64,000 nucleotides of DNA from Donghicola tyrosinivorans (GTDB lineage Bacteria > Pseudomonadota > Alphaproteobacteria > Rhodobacterales > Rhodobacteraceae). Below, one piece after another: positions 20,001-29,120 of this stretch. Positions within the stretch are counted from its first letter, which is position 1. Every line of letters starts with the position of its first letter. The position numbers and the translations under genes were made by a program. Below the pieces are notes generated by a model that saw nothing but the letters and a program-made list of their open reading frames with translations, did not search any database and was not told where the DNA came from. The stretch spans positions 1 through 64,000 of the forward strand of contig NZ_PVTQ01000009.1 of assembly GCF_003003355.1 (NCBI RefSeq), written 5' to 3'.

Positions 20001-21029
20001 TCAGCAGATGCGCGGCAGTTGCTCGCCCACCAGCATATCCACGATGCGCGCGCCGCCGAACAATGTGCGCATGGTGACCTGACCTTTCGGCCCCTTCTTG
20101 GCTTTGCCGATGATGCAGGCCCCTTGGCCCGCTTCGGTGGTTTTCATCGCGGCTAGGGCTGCCTCGGCCTGATCTTCTGGAACGAACAGCACCAGCGTGC
20201 CTTCATTCGCCAGATACAGCGGGTCGAGGCCGAGGATCTCGCAGACCCCTTTGACCTCGGTGCGCAGGGGCAGAGCGGTTTCCTCGATCTCGATCGCCAA
20301 CCCGCAGGCCTCTGCCATCTCGTTCAAGGCGCTGGCCACGCCGCCACGGGTGGCATCGCGGCAGGCTCGCACGTCTGCCGCCGCGCAGACAGCCTGCATC
20401 AGATGGTCAAGCCCCTGACAGTCGGACTGGATGTCGGTGGACAGCATCATATCGCCCCGCGCTGCCAGAATGGCCGCGCCGTGATCGCCGAGAACGCCGT
20501 TGACGATGGCAACGTCGCCCTCTTGGATGCGATCGGCGGACAGTGTGCGCCCCGCAGGGATCACGCCCACGCCCGAGGTGGTGATGAAGACCTTATCCGC
20601 GCTGCCACGGCCCACGACCTTGGTGTCACCGGTGACAATGCGAACGCCGGCCTTTTCCGCCTCAATACGCATGGACTCGACGATCCGGCGCAGCAGGGCG
20701 ATTTCGGTACCTTCTTCGATGATGAAGGCCGCCGACAGCCACAGGGGGTTTGCGCCGCCAACGGCCAGATCGTTTACGGTGCCGCAAACGGCGATCTTGC
20801 CGATATCACCGCCGGGGAATTCCACAGGGTCAACGACAAAGCTGTCGGTGGTGAAGGCCAGTCGCGCACCCGGTTCCTGCAGAGCGGTGTCCATCAGGCG
20901 GGCCTGATCCTCCATCCCGTCGGGTTGGAAGACCGATGTAAAGACGCTCTCGATCAGATCGCGCATTGCCTTGCCGCCGCCGCCGTGGGCCAGCGTGACG
21001 GTGTCCTGTTTCAGGCGCATCATGTTCAT
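20001..21029 (-). CDS. hypE: hydrogenase maturation factor HypE
   Basis: HypE receives a carbamoyl group from HypF on its C-terminal cysteine and dehydrates it to a thiocyanate, the source of the CN ligands of [NiFe]-hydrogenase. The 342-residue product has the N-terminal LAHGGGGKAMRDLI, the PurM/AIRS-type ATP site (VNGVLGDHGAAIL, RDATRGGVASALNEMAE) and the essential C-terminal PRIC. The start at 21029 overlaps the hypD stop (ATGA). Longer in-frame starts run through hypD and are rejected. Last gene of the hup/hyp island. Confidence 0.96.
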   Translation of the reverse strand: MNMMRLKQDTVTLAHGGGGKAMRDLIESVFTSVFQPDGMEDQARLMDTALQEPGARLAFTTDSFVVDPVEFPGGDIGKIAVCGTVNDLAVGGANPLWLSAAFIIEEGTEIALLRRIVESMRIEAEKAGVRIVTGDTKVVGRGSADKVFITTSGVGVIPAGRTLSADRIQEGDVAIVNGVLGDHGAAILAARGDMMLSTDIQSDCQGLDHLMQAVCAAADVRACRDATRGGVASALNEMAEACGLAIEIEETALPLRTEVKGVCEILGLDPLYLANEGTLVLFVPEDQAEAALAAMKTTEAGQGACIIGKAKKGPKGQVTMRTLFGGARIVDMLVGEQLPRIC

Positions 21030-22168
21030 TCTGCTGCCTCCACTGCGCGGGCGCCGCCGTATTGGTAGTATGCCGCGCAGGCCCCTTCCGAGCTGACCAT
21101 CAGCGCGCCAAGGGGCATTTCCGGTGTGCAGCCCTTGCCGAACATCGGGCACTGGGTGGGCTTCATCCGGCCAGTCATGACCGCGCCGCATTCGCAGCCC
21201 TCGGGCTCTTGGACCGAGCGGGTGCCGGTGGCGTAGCCGATGCCGAACTTCTCTTCCGCATCAAAGGCTTTGTATTGCTCGCGAATGCGCAGGCCGGAAT
21301 GATCGATCTCGCCCAAGCCCCGCCATTCAAAGCTGGGGCGCTGTTCGTAGACGTCATTGATGGCCGCGATGCTGACGGGGTTGCCGTGTTCCGGAACAAC
21401 GCGGGCGTATTGGTTCTGTACAGTCGCTTTGCCGTCGCGGATTTGCTCTAGCACCATCAGGACCGATTGCAGCAGGTCCAAGGGTTCAAAACCCGCCACG
21501 ACGATCGGCTTGCCGTAATCGTCAGCGATAAAGTCGTAGGGGTGGGTACCGATCACCATGCTCACGTGGCCGGGTCCGACAAAGCCGTCCAGCTTCATGT
21601 GCGGATCGTCCAGCAGCGCCTTGATGGGCGGCGGCACGGTGATGTGGTTGCAAAAGACGGTAAAGTTGGTCAGCCCTTCGCGCGACGCTTGCTGGATCGA
21701 AAGCGCGGTTGATGGCGTGGTGGTCTCAAACCCGAGGCCAAAGAAGATCACCTCTTTGTCGGGGTTCCGGCGGGCCAGTTCCAGCGCGTCCAAAGGCGAG
21801 TAGACCATGCGGATATCCGCGCCGTCCGCCTTGGCCTGAAGCAAGGACTTGCGGGTGCCGGGCACGCGCATCGCATCGCCAAAGGTGGTGAAGATCACGT
21901 TGGGCTGCTCGGCCAGTTGGACGCATTCGTCCACGCGGCTCATGGGCAGAACGCAGACGGGGCAACCGGGGCCGTGGATGAACTCGATGCCCGGATGGGT
22001 CAGCTTATCAAGGCCATAGCGGAAGATTGCGTGGGTGTGGCCACCGCAAATCTCCATGATCCGGACGGGGTTTTCGGCGGTCGCGCCGATCTGGTCACAG
22101 ACGCGGGCGATGGCATCCAAAGCTGCGCGGGCAGCTTTCGGATCGCGGAATTCCTCAGCGTATTTCAT
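21026..22168 (-). CDS. hypD: hydrogenase maturation protein HypD
   Basis: [4Fe-4S] scaffold that, with HypC, assembles the Fe(CN)2CO unit. The 380-residue protein has the conserved ICGGHTHAIFRYGL, GPGCPVCVLP, FGLGFETTTPS and GFVGPGHVS motifs. The C-terminal cluster-binding region has CECG, CPMFGKGCTP and a late Cys in SEGACAAYYQYG. It overlaps hypC by four bases and hypE by four bases. Length and motifs are standard. Confidence 0.97.
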   Translation of the reverse strand: MKYAEEFRDPKAARAALDAIARVCDQIGATAENPVRIMEICGGHTHAIFRYGLDKLTHPGIEFIHGPGCPVCVLPMSRVDECVQLAEQPNVIFTTFGDAMRVPGTRKSLLQAKADGADIRMVYSPLDALELARRNPDKEVIFFGLGFETTTPSTALSIQQASREGLTNFTVFCNHITVPPPIKALLDDPHMKLDGFVGPGHVSMVIGTHPYDFIADDYGKPIVVAGFEPLDLLQSVLMVLEQIRDGKATVQNQYARVVPEHGNPVSIAAINDVYEQRPSFEWRGLGEIDHSGLRIREQYKAFDAEEKFGIGYATGTRSVQEPEGCECGAVMTGRMKPTQCPMFGKGCTPEMPLGALMVSSEGACAAYYQYGGARAVEAAE

Positions 22169-22455
22169 GCCCGTCCCTCCAGTGCCGCGTCACCAGCGGC
22201 CATCGCCTCTAGGGTTTCCTGCGCCTCACCAAGACCGCGCAGAGCCTCTAGTGTTTTAGCAGCCTCATCCTCATCGATTTCGGCCATGGCAAAGCCCACG
22301 TGGATCAGGGCCCATTTGCCCACCACATCCTCTAAGGCGCCGGTGACAATGGGCGCGACGTTCACCTCGCGCCGGACGCCCGACACTTCGGCCATGGCCA
22401 TCATGCGGGTGGGGTCGGTGATGGCTGTGATCTGACCGGGTATACCCAGACACAT
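22165..22455 (-). CDS. hypC: hydrogenase assembly chaperone HypC
   Basis: Small chaperone (96 residues) that carries the Fe(CN)2CO group from HypD to the hydrogenase large subunit. Its essential N-terminal Cys2 is in MCLGIPGQI, followed by the beta-barrel core (VSGVRREVNVAPIV, WALIHVGFAMAEID) and an Ala/Glu-rich helical tail. It lies three bases after hupR and overlaps hypD. The paralogue hupF is present at 28188-28508, as usual in hup clusters. Confidence 0.96.
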   Translation of the reverse strand: MCLGIPGQITAITDPTRMMAMAEVSGVRREVNVAPIVTGALEDVVGKWALIHVGFAMAEIDEDEAAKTLEALRGLGEAQETLEAMAAGDAALEGRA

Positions 22456-22458
22456 GGC

Positions 22459-23934
22459 TTAGTCCTCCCTCTCGTCGGCATCGGCGTGTGTGTCGATGCC
22501 ATAGCGTTCAATCTTTGCCCGCAGACCGACGCGGGACAGGCCCAACTCGTTCGCGGCGCGGCTTTTGTTCCATTTCAGGCGGGTCAGGGTCTCGCGCAGG
22601 ATGCGCATTTCGATGACCTCGATCCGGTCTTTCAGCGTGCCTTCGGTGGTCAGCACCGCATCCGTATGCATGTCCGAGTGGGCATCGCGCGGCGCGGCTT
22701 GCAGGATGTGGCGGCTGATCAGCTCGGGCCCAAGCGTCGCGTCCTGCGAGAAGATCAGCATGCGGATCATCTCATTCTCAAGCTCGCGCTGGTTGCCGGG
22801 CCAGTCGTAGTTTGCCAGAAACCGCAGCGCATCGTCCGAGATGCCATGCACCGGTTTGCCATGCTTGGCCGCCGCATCGAACAGCAGGCGCTGTGCCAAA
22901 ACGGGCAGATCGCCAAGGCGGTTGCGCAGGGGCGGGATGCATAGGGTGGTGGGGGCCAGCGCGTGATAAAGATCGCCGCGGAAGGTGCCGTCAGCCACCT
23001 CTTGGCGCAGGTCTTTTTCGCTGCCCGACAGGATGCGCACATCCACGCGGATCATCTCATACCCGCCCAAGGGGCGGAACGCGCCTTCGGTCGCGACGCG
23101 CAGCAGGGCCAGTTGCATACGCGGGCTTAGATCATGGATGCCGCTGATATAAAGCGTGCCGCGATCTGCCTTTTGCAGCAGGCCGGTTTTCTTGGATGCC
23201 AAACCGGGGACCGAGCCACGACGGGCGCCGAACAACTCGATCTCAAGAATATCGTCATCAACGCCGGTGACGTCGATCTCATAATAGGGCCGGTCCGAGC
23301 GCAATGAGGTATAGTGCATCGCCCGCGCGATTTGGCCTTTGCCGGTGCCTGCCTCGCCTTGCAAGAGGACCGGCACGTCAAAGCTGGCGAATTGGCGGGC
23401 CTGTTCGATCACCCCGTTCAGGGGCGAGTTGGCCGAGCGCAGCACATTTTCAAAACCCATGCCTTCGCGCAGAGCCTTGCGCTGATCTTCAACGCTGCTT
23501 TCCACGCGGCGGGCCAGATAACGCATCTCTAGCGACATGCGCTCATGATCGCGGTTCAGGCGGAATAGGTCTGTGGCGTTCTTGGCTACCATGATCAGCT
23601 GATCTGGATGCCAAGGCTTGGTCAGGAACTGGTAGATCCCCGCGTCATTGATCGCGGAAATCATGTCGTTGGTTTCGGTGTAGCCCGTGATGATGATGCG
23701 CACAGTTTCTGGCCAGCGCTCGCGCACTTCGGCCAGAAACTCGACCCCCGATTTGCCCGGCATCCGCTGGTCGCAGAAGATCACCTGAATGTCCTGTTCC
23801 TGCATGATCGTCAGCGCGGGTTCAGCGCCCGTGGCGGTATAGCAGTCAAAGTCATCCTCAAGCGCCATGCGCATCGCCGAGAGGCTGTGCTCTTCGTCGT
23901 CAACCAGCAGGATAGAGGGCAGGGGCGCAGTCAT
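22459..23934 (-). CDS. hupR: hydrogenase transcriptional regulator HupR (NtrC family, degenerate GAFTGA)
   Basis: Response regulator for hydrogenase expression, partner of HupT. The 491-residue protein has an N-terminal receiver domain with the acidic pair (VDDEEHS) and phospho-acceptor Asp in [12 protein letters not shown] (~55). The AAA+-like central domain starts with [14 protein letters not shown] (~185-200), and a Fis-type HTH is at the C-terminus ([20 protein letters not shown]). Where sigma-54 activators carry GAFTGA after ELFG, this protein reads [15 protein letters not shown], so contact with sigma-54 is unlikely. That agrees with the reported sigma-70-dependent action of R. capsulatus HupR. 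The hypB-hupR-hypCDE order is conserved with that organism. Confidence 0.94.
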   Translation of the reverse strand: MTAPLPSILLVDDEEHSLSAMRMALEDDFDCYTATGAEPALTIMQEQDIQVIFCDQRMPGKSGVEFLAEVRERWPETVRIIITGYTETNDMISAINDAGIYQFLTKPWHPDQLIMVAKNATDLFRLNRDHERMSLEMRYLARRVESSVEDQRKALREGMGFENVLRSANSPLNGVIEQARQFASFDVPVLLQGEAGTGKGQIARAMHYTSLRSDRPYYEIDVTGVDDDILEIELFGARRGSVPGLASKKTGLLQKADRGTLYISGIHDLSPRMQLALLRVATEGAFRPLGGYEMIRVDVRILSGSEKDLRQEVADGTFRGDLYHALAPTTLCIPPLRNRLGDLPVLAQRLLFDAAAKHGKPVHGISDDALRFLANYDWPGNQRELENEMIRMLIFSQDATLGPELISRHILQAAPRDAHSDMHTDAVLTTEGTLKDRIEVIEMRILRETLTRLKWNKSRAANELGLSRVGLRAKIERYGIDTHADADERED

Positions 23935-24884
23935 TATTCCGCCGCCTCAGGCTTTGCTTTCTGGGCCAGACGGTCACGCAGCCATTGCAGCCACACGTCC
24001 ATGCCCTCGCCGGTGCGAGCGCTGACGCGGATGATCTCGATGCTCGGGTTCACGCGGCGCAGGTTTTCCTCATAGAGGTCCAGATCCACGTCGCAGTAGG
24101 GCGCCAGATCCACCTTGTTCAGCAGCGCCATGCGCGATGCGGTGAACATGTCGGGGTACTTCAGGGGCTTATCCTCGCCCTCGGTGACCGAGAGGATCGC
24201 GACCTTGGCGTCCTCGCCCAGATCAAAACCGGCGGGGCAGACAAGGTTGCCCACGTTCTCGATGAAGAGCATCGAGTTATTGGCCAGCTTCAAATGCTCC
24301 ATCGCGTGGCCGACCATATGGCCATCCAGATGGCAGCCCTTGCCGGTGTTGACCTGCACGGCCTTGGCTCCGGTTGCGCGGATGCGGTCGGCGTCATTGG
24401 CCGTTTGCTGGTCGCCTTCGATCACGGCCAAAGGCTGATCGCCCAAGGCCTCGATGGTCTTGCACAGCAGGGTGGTTTTCCCCGATCCGGGCGAGCTGAC
24501 AAAGTTCAGGGTCAGAATTTCGCGGTCGGCCAGAATGGCGCGGTTCGCAGCGGCATAGCGGTCATTCTTTGCCAGAATATCGGTTTCCAGCTGGATCAGG
24601 CGTTCCTGGCTCATGCCCGGTACGGCGACGCCTGCGGGACCGGTGCCATAGTGGATGTCCCCGTGATCCCCGTGGTGATGGTCGCCGTGGTGGTGATGCC
24701 CATGATCGTGGCTGTGGTCATGCCCATGCCCATGCGCGTGGTCGTGGTCGTGTCCGCAGCCGCAGGCATCCCCGTGGGCATGGCTGTGATCATGGTCATG
24801 ATGGTGATGATGGCCCGCGCCATGATCGTGATGATGGCTGTGTCCTTCGACGCTGCCGGTTCCGCATCCGCAAACATTACACAT
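23934..24884 (-). CDS. hypB: nickel-inserting GTPase HypB with long His-rich N-terminus
   Basis: Delivers nickel to the hydrogenase large-subunit precursor with HypA. The 316-residue protein starts [11 protein letters not shown] (the high-affinity N-terminal Ni site). About 30 histidines then alternate with Asp/Gly over residues 14-80, a nickel-storage stretch, with a second CGCG inside it. The GTPase domain follows: P-loop [10 protein letters not shown] (~130), IEGDQQT, the [12 protein letters not shown] metal site, ENVGNLVCP and NKVDL. It shares one base with hypA upstream and with hupR downstream. The His stretch is low-complexity coding sequence, not a DNA repeat array. Confidence 0.97.
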   Translation of the reverse strand: MCNVCGCGTGSVEGHSHHHDHGAGHHHHHDHDHSHAHGDACGCGHDHDHAHGHGHDHSHDHGHHHHGDHHHGDHGDIHYGTGPAGVAVPGMSQERLIQLETDILAKNDRYAAANRAILADREILTLNFVSSPGSGKTTLLCKTIEALGDQPLAVIEGDQQTANDADRIRATGAKAVQVNTGKGCHLDGHMVGHAMEHLKLANNSMLFIENVGNLVCPAGFDLGEDAKVAILSVTEGEDKPLKYPDMFTASRMALLNKVDLAPYCDVDLDLYEENLRRVNPSIEIIRVSARTGEGMDVWLQWLRDRLAQKAKPEAAE

Positions 24885-25225
24885 CAGAGTACCTCCAGAT
24901 CCTTGATCCGCATTTCATCGCCCCCCACGGGCATCAGCTTGCCGCCGCCGCAATCAGGGCAGGGGTCCAAGCGGTTTTCAATCTCGACCTCATGTATGCA
25001 GTCGTAGCACATGGCCCGTCCGGGCAGGTCGATCATTTCCAGCGTGGCACCTTCCGCGACCGAGCCGCGCATCACCACGTCAAAAGCAAAACTCAGCGCG
25101 TCCTTCTCGACGCCGGAAAAGCGGCCAATCTCGACCCGAACGCATTTCACACCGTTGAAGGCATGTTGGCGGGCCTGATCCTCGATCACGGTGCGAATGC
25201 CTTCGCAAAGGGACATCTCATGCAT
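24884..25225 (-). CDS. hypA: hydrogenase nickel incorporation protein HypA
   Basis: Small metallochaperone of 113 residues that works with HypB. The nickel-binding N-terminus is MHEMSLCEG (Met1-His2). The zinc site is formed by C-x2-C pairs ([10 protein letters not shown] and [10 protein letters not shown]) around residues 73-93, with a flanking [10 protein letters not shown] strand. It overlaps hupK by eight bases and hypB by one. All ligands are in place. Confidence 0.96.
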   Translation of the reverse strand: MHEMSLCEGIRTVIEDQARQHAFNGVKCVRVEIGRFSGVEKDALSFAFDVVMRGSVAEGATLEMIDLPGRAMCYDCIHEVEIENRLDPCPDCGGGKLMPVGGDEMRIKDLEVL

Positions 25226-26099
25226 CCAGCGGCCTTTCCTTCAAAGTCAGCGGCGTGCAGGGGTCAAGCACGTCGATGATCGCTTGCGCCTGATCCTGAT
25301 CGCATGGCGTCAGGCTCGCAAGGGTTTGATCCATAACGCCATTCTTTGCCAGCAGATGATCGGTGGGCGTTATCCGCGCAAACTCCATGACCCGTCCGTC
25401 GCGCACGGTTGCCCGCACCGCATATGTTCCGCGTGCTGCCGGAACTGTGACGCACCCGTCCGGCAGCACGCGGGCCTCGGGACGCCAGCCACTCACGAGT
25501 AGCGCCACGAGGTCAAGGGCCCGCCCCACGACACGCCAGAGGGGCCCCCTGCCATAAAGGCATTCGATGTCGCGCATCAAAGGGTGGGCCATCTGGCGCG
25601 CGGCGGTCGAATTTTCAAGCGGGCTGGAGGAGAAAAGGCTTTGGTCAGTCGGGATGGGCAAACCGTTCGCCACCGCAGTATGCGGCGCAAAGCGGGTCAT
25701 GACAGCCGCCAGCAAGGGCGCAAGCCCTGCGTCGCTGGCGGTGAAATCGGTTAACTGGTGAACATCGTCCGGCAGACCTTTGCCGAAAAGATGGGTGTGC
25801 AGATTGTCTGCCTGCATCGGCTCGGGCGCAATGCCGAACCGTTGGGGCCAGATCAGACACAGACGCAGCAGATGCTCGCGCCGGATTTCATTCGCCAGAT
25901 CGTCGCTGGCGGAAGGGGTCGGCAGGCCAAGGGCCAGCCGGACAGCCGTGCTTTGGGCCGCGCGGCACAGGTTGAAAATGCGCGGCAGGGTTTCGGCCAC
26001 CTCGGCAGCGGGTCGGCCAAGCACCAACCGCGCCACCGGAAGACCGGTGGGGGGCAGTGCGGACCAACGGGCCGCTGTGATCAAGGTGGTCGTGGTCAT
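25218..26099 (-). CDS. hupK: hydrogenase accessory protein HupK (degenerate large-subunit homologue)
   Basis: HupK (HoxV type) is thought to be a scaffold during assembly of the Fe(CN)2CO cofactor. The 293-residue protein resembles the hydrogenase large subunit with broken metal sites: [20 protein letters not shown] aligns with the PRICGIC region of HupV, with the first Cys replaced by Phe, and the C-terminal LDPCTPLTL has the DPC but not the last cysteine. It therefore cannot hold a normal NiFe centre. It lies between hupJ and hypA with eight-base overlap to hypA, the same position as in R. capsulatus. Confidence 0.88.
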   Translation of the reverse strand: MTTTTLITAARWSALPPTGLPVARLVLGRPAAEVAETLPRIFNLCRAAQSTAVRLALGLPTPSASDDLANEIRREHLLRLCLIWPQRFGIAPEPMQADNLHTHLFGKGLPDDVHQLTDFTASDAGLAPLLAAVMTRFAPHTAVANGLPIPTDQSLFSSSPLENSTAARQMAHPLMRDIECLYGRGPLWRVVGRALDLVALLVSGWRPEARVLPDGCVTVPAARGTYAVRATVRDGRVMEFARITPTDHLLAKNGVMDQTLASLTPCDQDQAQAIIDVLDPCTPLTLKERPLDA

Positions 26100-26927
26100 T
26101 TAATCGGCCTCGCTGGACGCCATGCCGGCCGAGATGATCTGGCGGCGGGTGGGTGCGTCGGTCAGGATCGGCACGGGCTGTTCTTTGGCCTTTGCCTCTT
26201 CCGCTGCGGCCTCTTCGGCAGCCTGCACAGCAGCGATTTCTTCTTCGCGGGCGGCGCGGATGTCGGCGCTGCGGTCGGTCTCGGCGCGGTGTTCTTCTTG
26301 GAAAAGGGCCACCATGACGGCCTCGGCGACCTCAACCGCTGCGGCCTGCGATTTGAAATCATTCATCGGCGAGAACAGAGAGCACGCCTTGTAGCCGCCT
26401 GTCTGTTCGCGGGTGTTGCATATGAATTCATACTGCCCCGAGGGGAAGCTGTGGACCTCTTTGGCCCCTGCCATCAGGTCATTCCAATCCTCGCCCTCGG
26501 CGGGCAGCTGGATCAGGTTCATGAACCAAGGCGAGATCAGGATGCCCAACGGGCGCCCCTCATGCATGCGCCAGCCCACGGCCTGCACATGCAGCAGCTT
26601 GTTCACAATCGGCACGTCGCGCATCTTGGCGTGCCAGACTTCGGTGAAATCGGTCACCAACGCCTTGGTCTTGGCCGACAGAACCGCAGCCTCTGCCATC
26701 GCGTCCGAGCCCGGATCGTGGCTGACAAGGAACTGTTCCTTGGGCGCATCGCAGTTCGGGCAGGACCAGTCATCGGGCAGGTGGATAAAGGGCGTGCCGG
26801 GCAGGACCTGACGGGTGTCGTCGCCCTCTTCAGGATCGTAGGGTGTCCAGCAAATCTTGCACTCCATCACGGCGCGCGGGCTGATTTTATCGTTTGCGCC
26901 CAGATAGCTGCCTTCAAAGCCGCTCAT
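26100..26927 (-). CDS. hupJ: HupJ: rubredoxin (HupI-like) fused to a HybE-family chaperone
   Basis: The 275-residue product is a two-domain fusion. Residues ~20-72 form a rubredoxin with paired Cys motifs (MECKICWTPYDPEEGD and WSCPNCDAPKEQF). Residues ~78-205 match the HybE/HupJ chaperone family (WRMHEGRPLGILISPWFMNL, FPSGQYEFICN, CSLFSPMNDFKSQ). A Glu/Ala-rich, probably helical linker follows (~215-255). In rhizobia these are separate hupI and hupJ genes; I recall a fused form in R. capsulatus. The product probably protects or matures the small subunit, especially under oxygen. The ATG overlaps the hupH stop (26924-26927). Confidence 0.9.
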   Translation of the reverse strand: MSGFEGSYLGANDKISPRAVMECKICWTPYDPEEGDDTRQVLPGTPFIHLPDDWSCPNCDAPKEQFLVSHDPGSDAMAEAAVLSAKTKALVTDFTEVWHAKMRDVPIVNKLLHVQAVGWRMHEGRPLGILISPWFMNLIQLPAEGEDWNDLMAGAKEVHSFPSGQYEFICNTREQTGGYKACSLFSPMNDFKSQAAAVEVAEAVMVALFQEEHRAETDRSADIRAAREEEIAAVQAAEEAAAEEAKAKEQPVPILTDAPTRRQIISAGMASSEAD

Positions 26928-27760
26928 CGGATGGCCTCCAGAACTTCCACCAGACGCTCACCGCTATCGATCAGGTCTTCGGGGGCGGCGACGGTCACTT
27001 CGGGGATCGCGGTGACTTCGAACGTATCAAGGATCAGCACGTCCATCGAGTTGAAGAACTGCACCCGCCAGGCATTCTGAAGCGCGGTTGCGGTGACGCG
27101 GCAGTTGCCATAGCCGCGCGACAGGATGTCGGTGCTGCCTTGGCCCAGAGCCTTGTCCAGCCACTCCAGATCCTGCTCGGTGTGGGGCAGCAGGGTCAGA
27201 TTGATCACGTGAACCTCATCGCCCGCCTGATAGCTGGCCGATTTGTCCTGCATTTCCACCAGCAAGGGCGGCGCGTTCAGCACGCCTGCCGCCTTTGGGG
27301 CGCTGGTGCCAAGGGCCGCGCGGCGCGGCGCAAAGGCGCGGTCGCGGGCGATCTGGGGCGAGGGGCCGACCTCGATCATGTCCAGATTGGCGGCCTTCAG
27401 AACCCAGATACCGGCAAAGACAGATTCCTGCGCGGCAACGGCGGGGATGCCGTGCATCTTCATCGCCACTTCGCCTTCGCCCATGGTCTCGGCCACAAGG
27501 CGGCGGTTGGCTTTGTCCAGACCGCTAAGATCAAAGGTACTGTTCATGCCGCCTTCACCGCTGACCTTGGCGGCTTGAGCCACCGCGGCCATCAGTTCCA
27601 TCGCAGGGCGCAGGGACTCATCAATCTCCATCTCGGGGAAATGGGTGTGATAGGTGCGCATGTCCTGCGGCATGGGCATGTACTGCAGTTCTTCGCCGCT
27701 ATCGTCCTGCTGTGAGCCGGGGCCGTAGCCCGTGGGGGGCAGGTGGAAGTTGCTAACCAT
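26924..27760 (-). CDS. hupH: hydrogenase expression/formation protein HupH
   Basis: HupH/HyaF-family protein needed for uptake-hydrogenase assembly, probably of the FeS small subunit. The 278-residue protein has the family's central ETMGEGEVAMKMHGIPAVAAQESVFAGIW and the C-terminal YGNCRVTATALQNAWRVQFFNSMDVLILDTFEVT. No signal peptide is present, so it acts in the cytoplasm. It overlaps hupJ by four bases and follows hupG after 21 bases. Function is taken from the family. Confidence 0.92.
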   Translation of the reverse strand: MVSNFHLPPTGYGPGSQQDDSGEELQYMPMPQDMRTYHTHFPEMEIDESLRPAMELMAAVAQAAKVSGEGGMNSTFDLSGLDKANRRLVAETMGEGEVAMKMHGIPAVAAQESVFAGIWVLKAANLDMIEVGPSPQIARDRAFAPRRAALGTSAPKAAGVLNAPPLLVEMQDKSASYQAGDEVHVINLTLLPHTEQDLEWLDKALGQGSTDILSRGYGNCRVTATALQNAWRVQFFNSMDVLILDTFEVTAIPEVTVAAPEDLIDSGERLVEVLEAIR

Positions 27761-27781
27761 CTGTCGTCTCTCCTTTGGGGC

Positions 27782-28177
27782 TTAGGCGTCTGCGATTTCG
27801 CAGGTGGCGGTCTGCGCCAGAATCTGGGTGATGCGGGCCATGTATTCGTCCCAATCCCGCACGCGGGGAATGCCGCCTATCATCTGGCCATCGCGGTAAA
27901 AGATCAGGCTGGGGGTTTTCAGAACGCGGGTATCTTCGCGCACCTGCTGTTCGATCGCGTCATCGACGACGGCGCAGTCGAAACGGCCCTGAAAGGCTTG
28001 CTTCAACTCTGGCAGGATGACGGCCACATCGGCGGTCTCAAGGTTGCGTTTGGGATCGCCGGGGACGAACAGCACATGCACGCCGGGGCGGGCGGTGAAT
28101 TCGGTCACGTCATGGGCGCTGGCAAGGTTGGGCCAGCTGAATTCAGTCACCAGACGGTCAATCAGCGGATGGGTCAT
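27782..28177 (-). CDS. hupG: hydrogenase accessory protein HupG (HyaE family, thioredoxin-like)
   Basis: A 131-residue HupG/HyaE-type protein with a thioredoxin fold but no CxxC pair. It has a Tat-substrate chaperone-like role on the hydrogenase small subunit in related systems. Visible features are GVHVLFVPGDPKRNLETADVAVILPEL, DTRVLKTPSLIFYRDGQMIGGI (cis-Pro loop) and VRDWDEYMARI near the end. The start at 28177 (MTHPLIDRL) is chosen because earlier in-frame codons run into hupF. It sits between hupF and hupH as in other hup operons. Confidence 0.9.
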   Translation of the reverse strand: MTHPLIDRLVTEFSWPNLASAHDVTEFTARPGVHVLFVPGDPKRNLETADVAVILPELKQAFQGRFDCAVVDDAIEQQVREDTRVLKTPSLIFYRDGQMIGGIPRVRDWDEYMARITQILAQTATCEIADA

Positions 28178-28187
28178 AGCGGGCCTC

Positions 28188-28508
28188 TCAGGCTGTGGTT
28201 TTGCCCGCGTCCAGCGCGGCTTGAAGGTGGGGCGGCAGTTGCGGGCCGCGCTCCTCGATATCGGCAAAGGCATCGCCCAGATCATGACCGGCCATCAGAT
28301 TGCGCAGCCCGTCCAGAGCGGCGGTAATCTTTTGCGCCTCATCGGCGGTGATGATTTCGCGGGAGGCCCCGAGAAATGTCAGCACCCAGTCACCGGGCTT
28401 GGCCTCATCGGTCAGGGAAAGGTCAATCAGCGCCTCTTCCCGCCCGTCTGTGGCGCGGGCGGCAATGCCATCAACCGAGATCACTTGCATCGGAACACCA
28501 AGGCACAT
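28188..28508 (-). CDS. hupF: hydrogenase assembly chaperone HupF (HypC family)
   Basis: A 106-residue HypC paralogue with the essential N-terminal Cys in [14 protein letters not shown] and the core [24 protein letters not shown]. HupF is reported to chaperone the HupL precursor, notably in the presence of oxygen. It lies three bases after hupD and ten bases before hupG. Compared with HypC it has a longer C-terminal part ([22 protein letters not shown]), typical of HupF. Confidence 0.93.
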   Translation of the reverse strand: MCLGVPMQVISVDGIAARATDGREEALIDLSLTDEAKPGDWVLTFLGASREIITADEAQKITAALDGLRNLMAGHDLGDAFADIEERGPQLPPHLQAALDAGKTTA

Positions 28509-28511
28509 GGG

Positions 28512-29120
28512 TCAGACGCTTTCAGGAAAGAAACGGTCATCGCCTGTGCGGCAGGCCTCGGCCTCGGAGGGGCGGCCCCCTTCATAAGCGCCGCGCATGA
28601 TCGAGGGGTCTGCAAGGTTGCTGGTGTCCACATCACCGTCTACGGGCAGGACACCCATCTCGGCCAGCTTGTCGAGGCCGATCTTCAGGGCGGGGTCGAT
28701 CTGGGCCGCAACTGCGTCACGCAAGCCCCCGCCGTAGTCTTCCAGTTCAACCGGCTGGCAGCCGATCAGCACCATACGCTCGGGGCAGTAGCCCATCAGC
28801 TGCGCGGTGGCGATCACGTCCTGAAAGCCGGTTTGGTGCAGACTCATTTTCTTGGCGCCCATAAAGGCGGGCACTTCGTCATCTTCGACAATCTTCAGGG
28901 TGCCGGGCTCCAGCCCGTAGTCGACCGCGTCAAAGACGACCAGAGCGTCTGCGTCTTCCAGAAATGGGAGAAGATAAAGGCCCTGTGTGCCGCCATCCAT
29001 AACCGTGACATTCGGGCCGAAAGCTGTGGTTTGGGCAAGCCGCTCAACACACCGCACACCAAAGCCTTCATCGGCCCAAAGGACATTACCAATACCAAGT
29101 ATGAGCACTTTCGGTGCCAT
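28512..29120 (-). CDS. hupD: hydrogenase maturation endopeptidase HupD
   Basis: Nickel-dependent protease that removes the C-terminal peptide of HupL once NiFe is inserted. The 202-residue protein has the family N-terminus VLILGIGNVLWADEGFGVRCVE with the metal-ligand acidic residue, FDAVDYGLEPG, and a conserved His in KKMSLHQTGFQDV. The start at 29120 follows GGGGGAGAAG; an in-frame ATG at 29258 would add 46 unlikely residues and is rejected. It heads a second block (hupDFGHJK...) after a 298-base gap from hupC, so it may have its own promoter. Confidence 0.94.
   Translation of the reverse strand: MAPKVLILGIGNVLWADEGFGVRCVERLAQTTAFGPNVTVMDGGTQGLYLLPFLEDADALVVFDAVDYGLEPGTLKIVEDDEVPAFMGAKKMSLHQTGFQDVIATAQLMGYCPERMVLIGCQPVELEDYGGGLRDAVAAQIDPALKIGLDKLAEMGVLPVDGDVDTSNLADPSIMRGAYEGGRPSEAEACRTGDDRFFPESV

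Noticed and set aside
24640-24860. Repetitive-looking CAT/GTG-rich stretch as a DNA repeat or CRISPR-like array
   Set aside because: It is the His/Asp/Gly-rich coding region of hypB; the repeats are irregular and follow codons.
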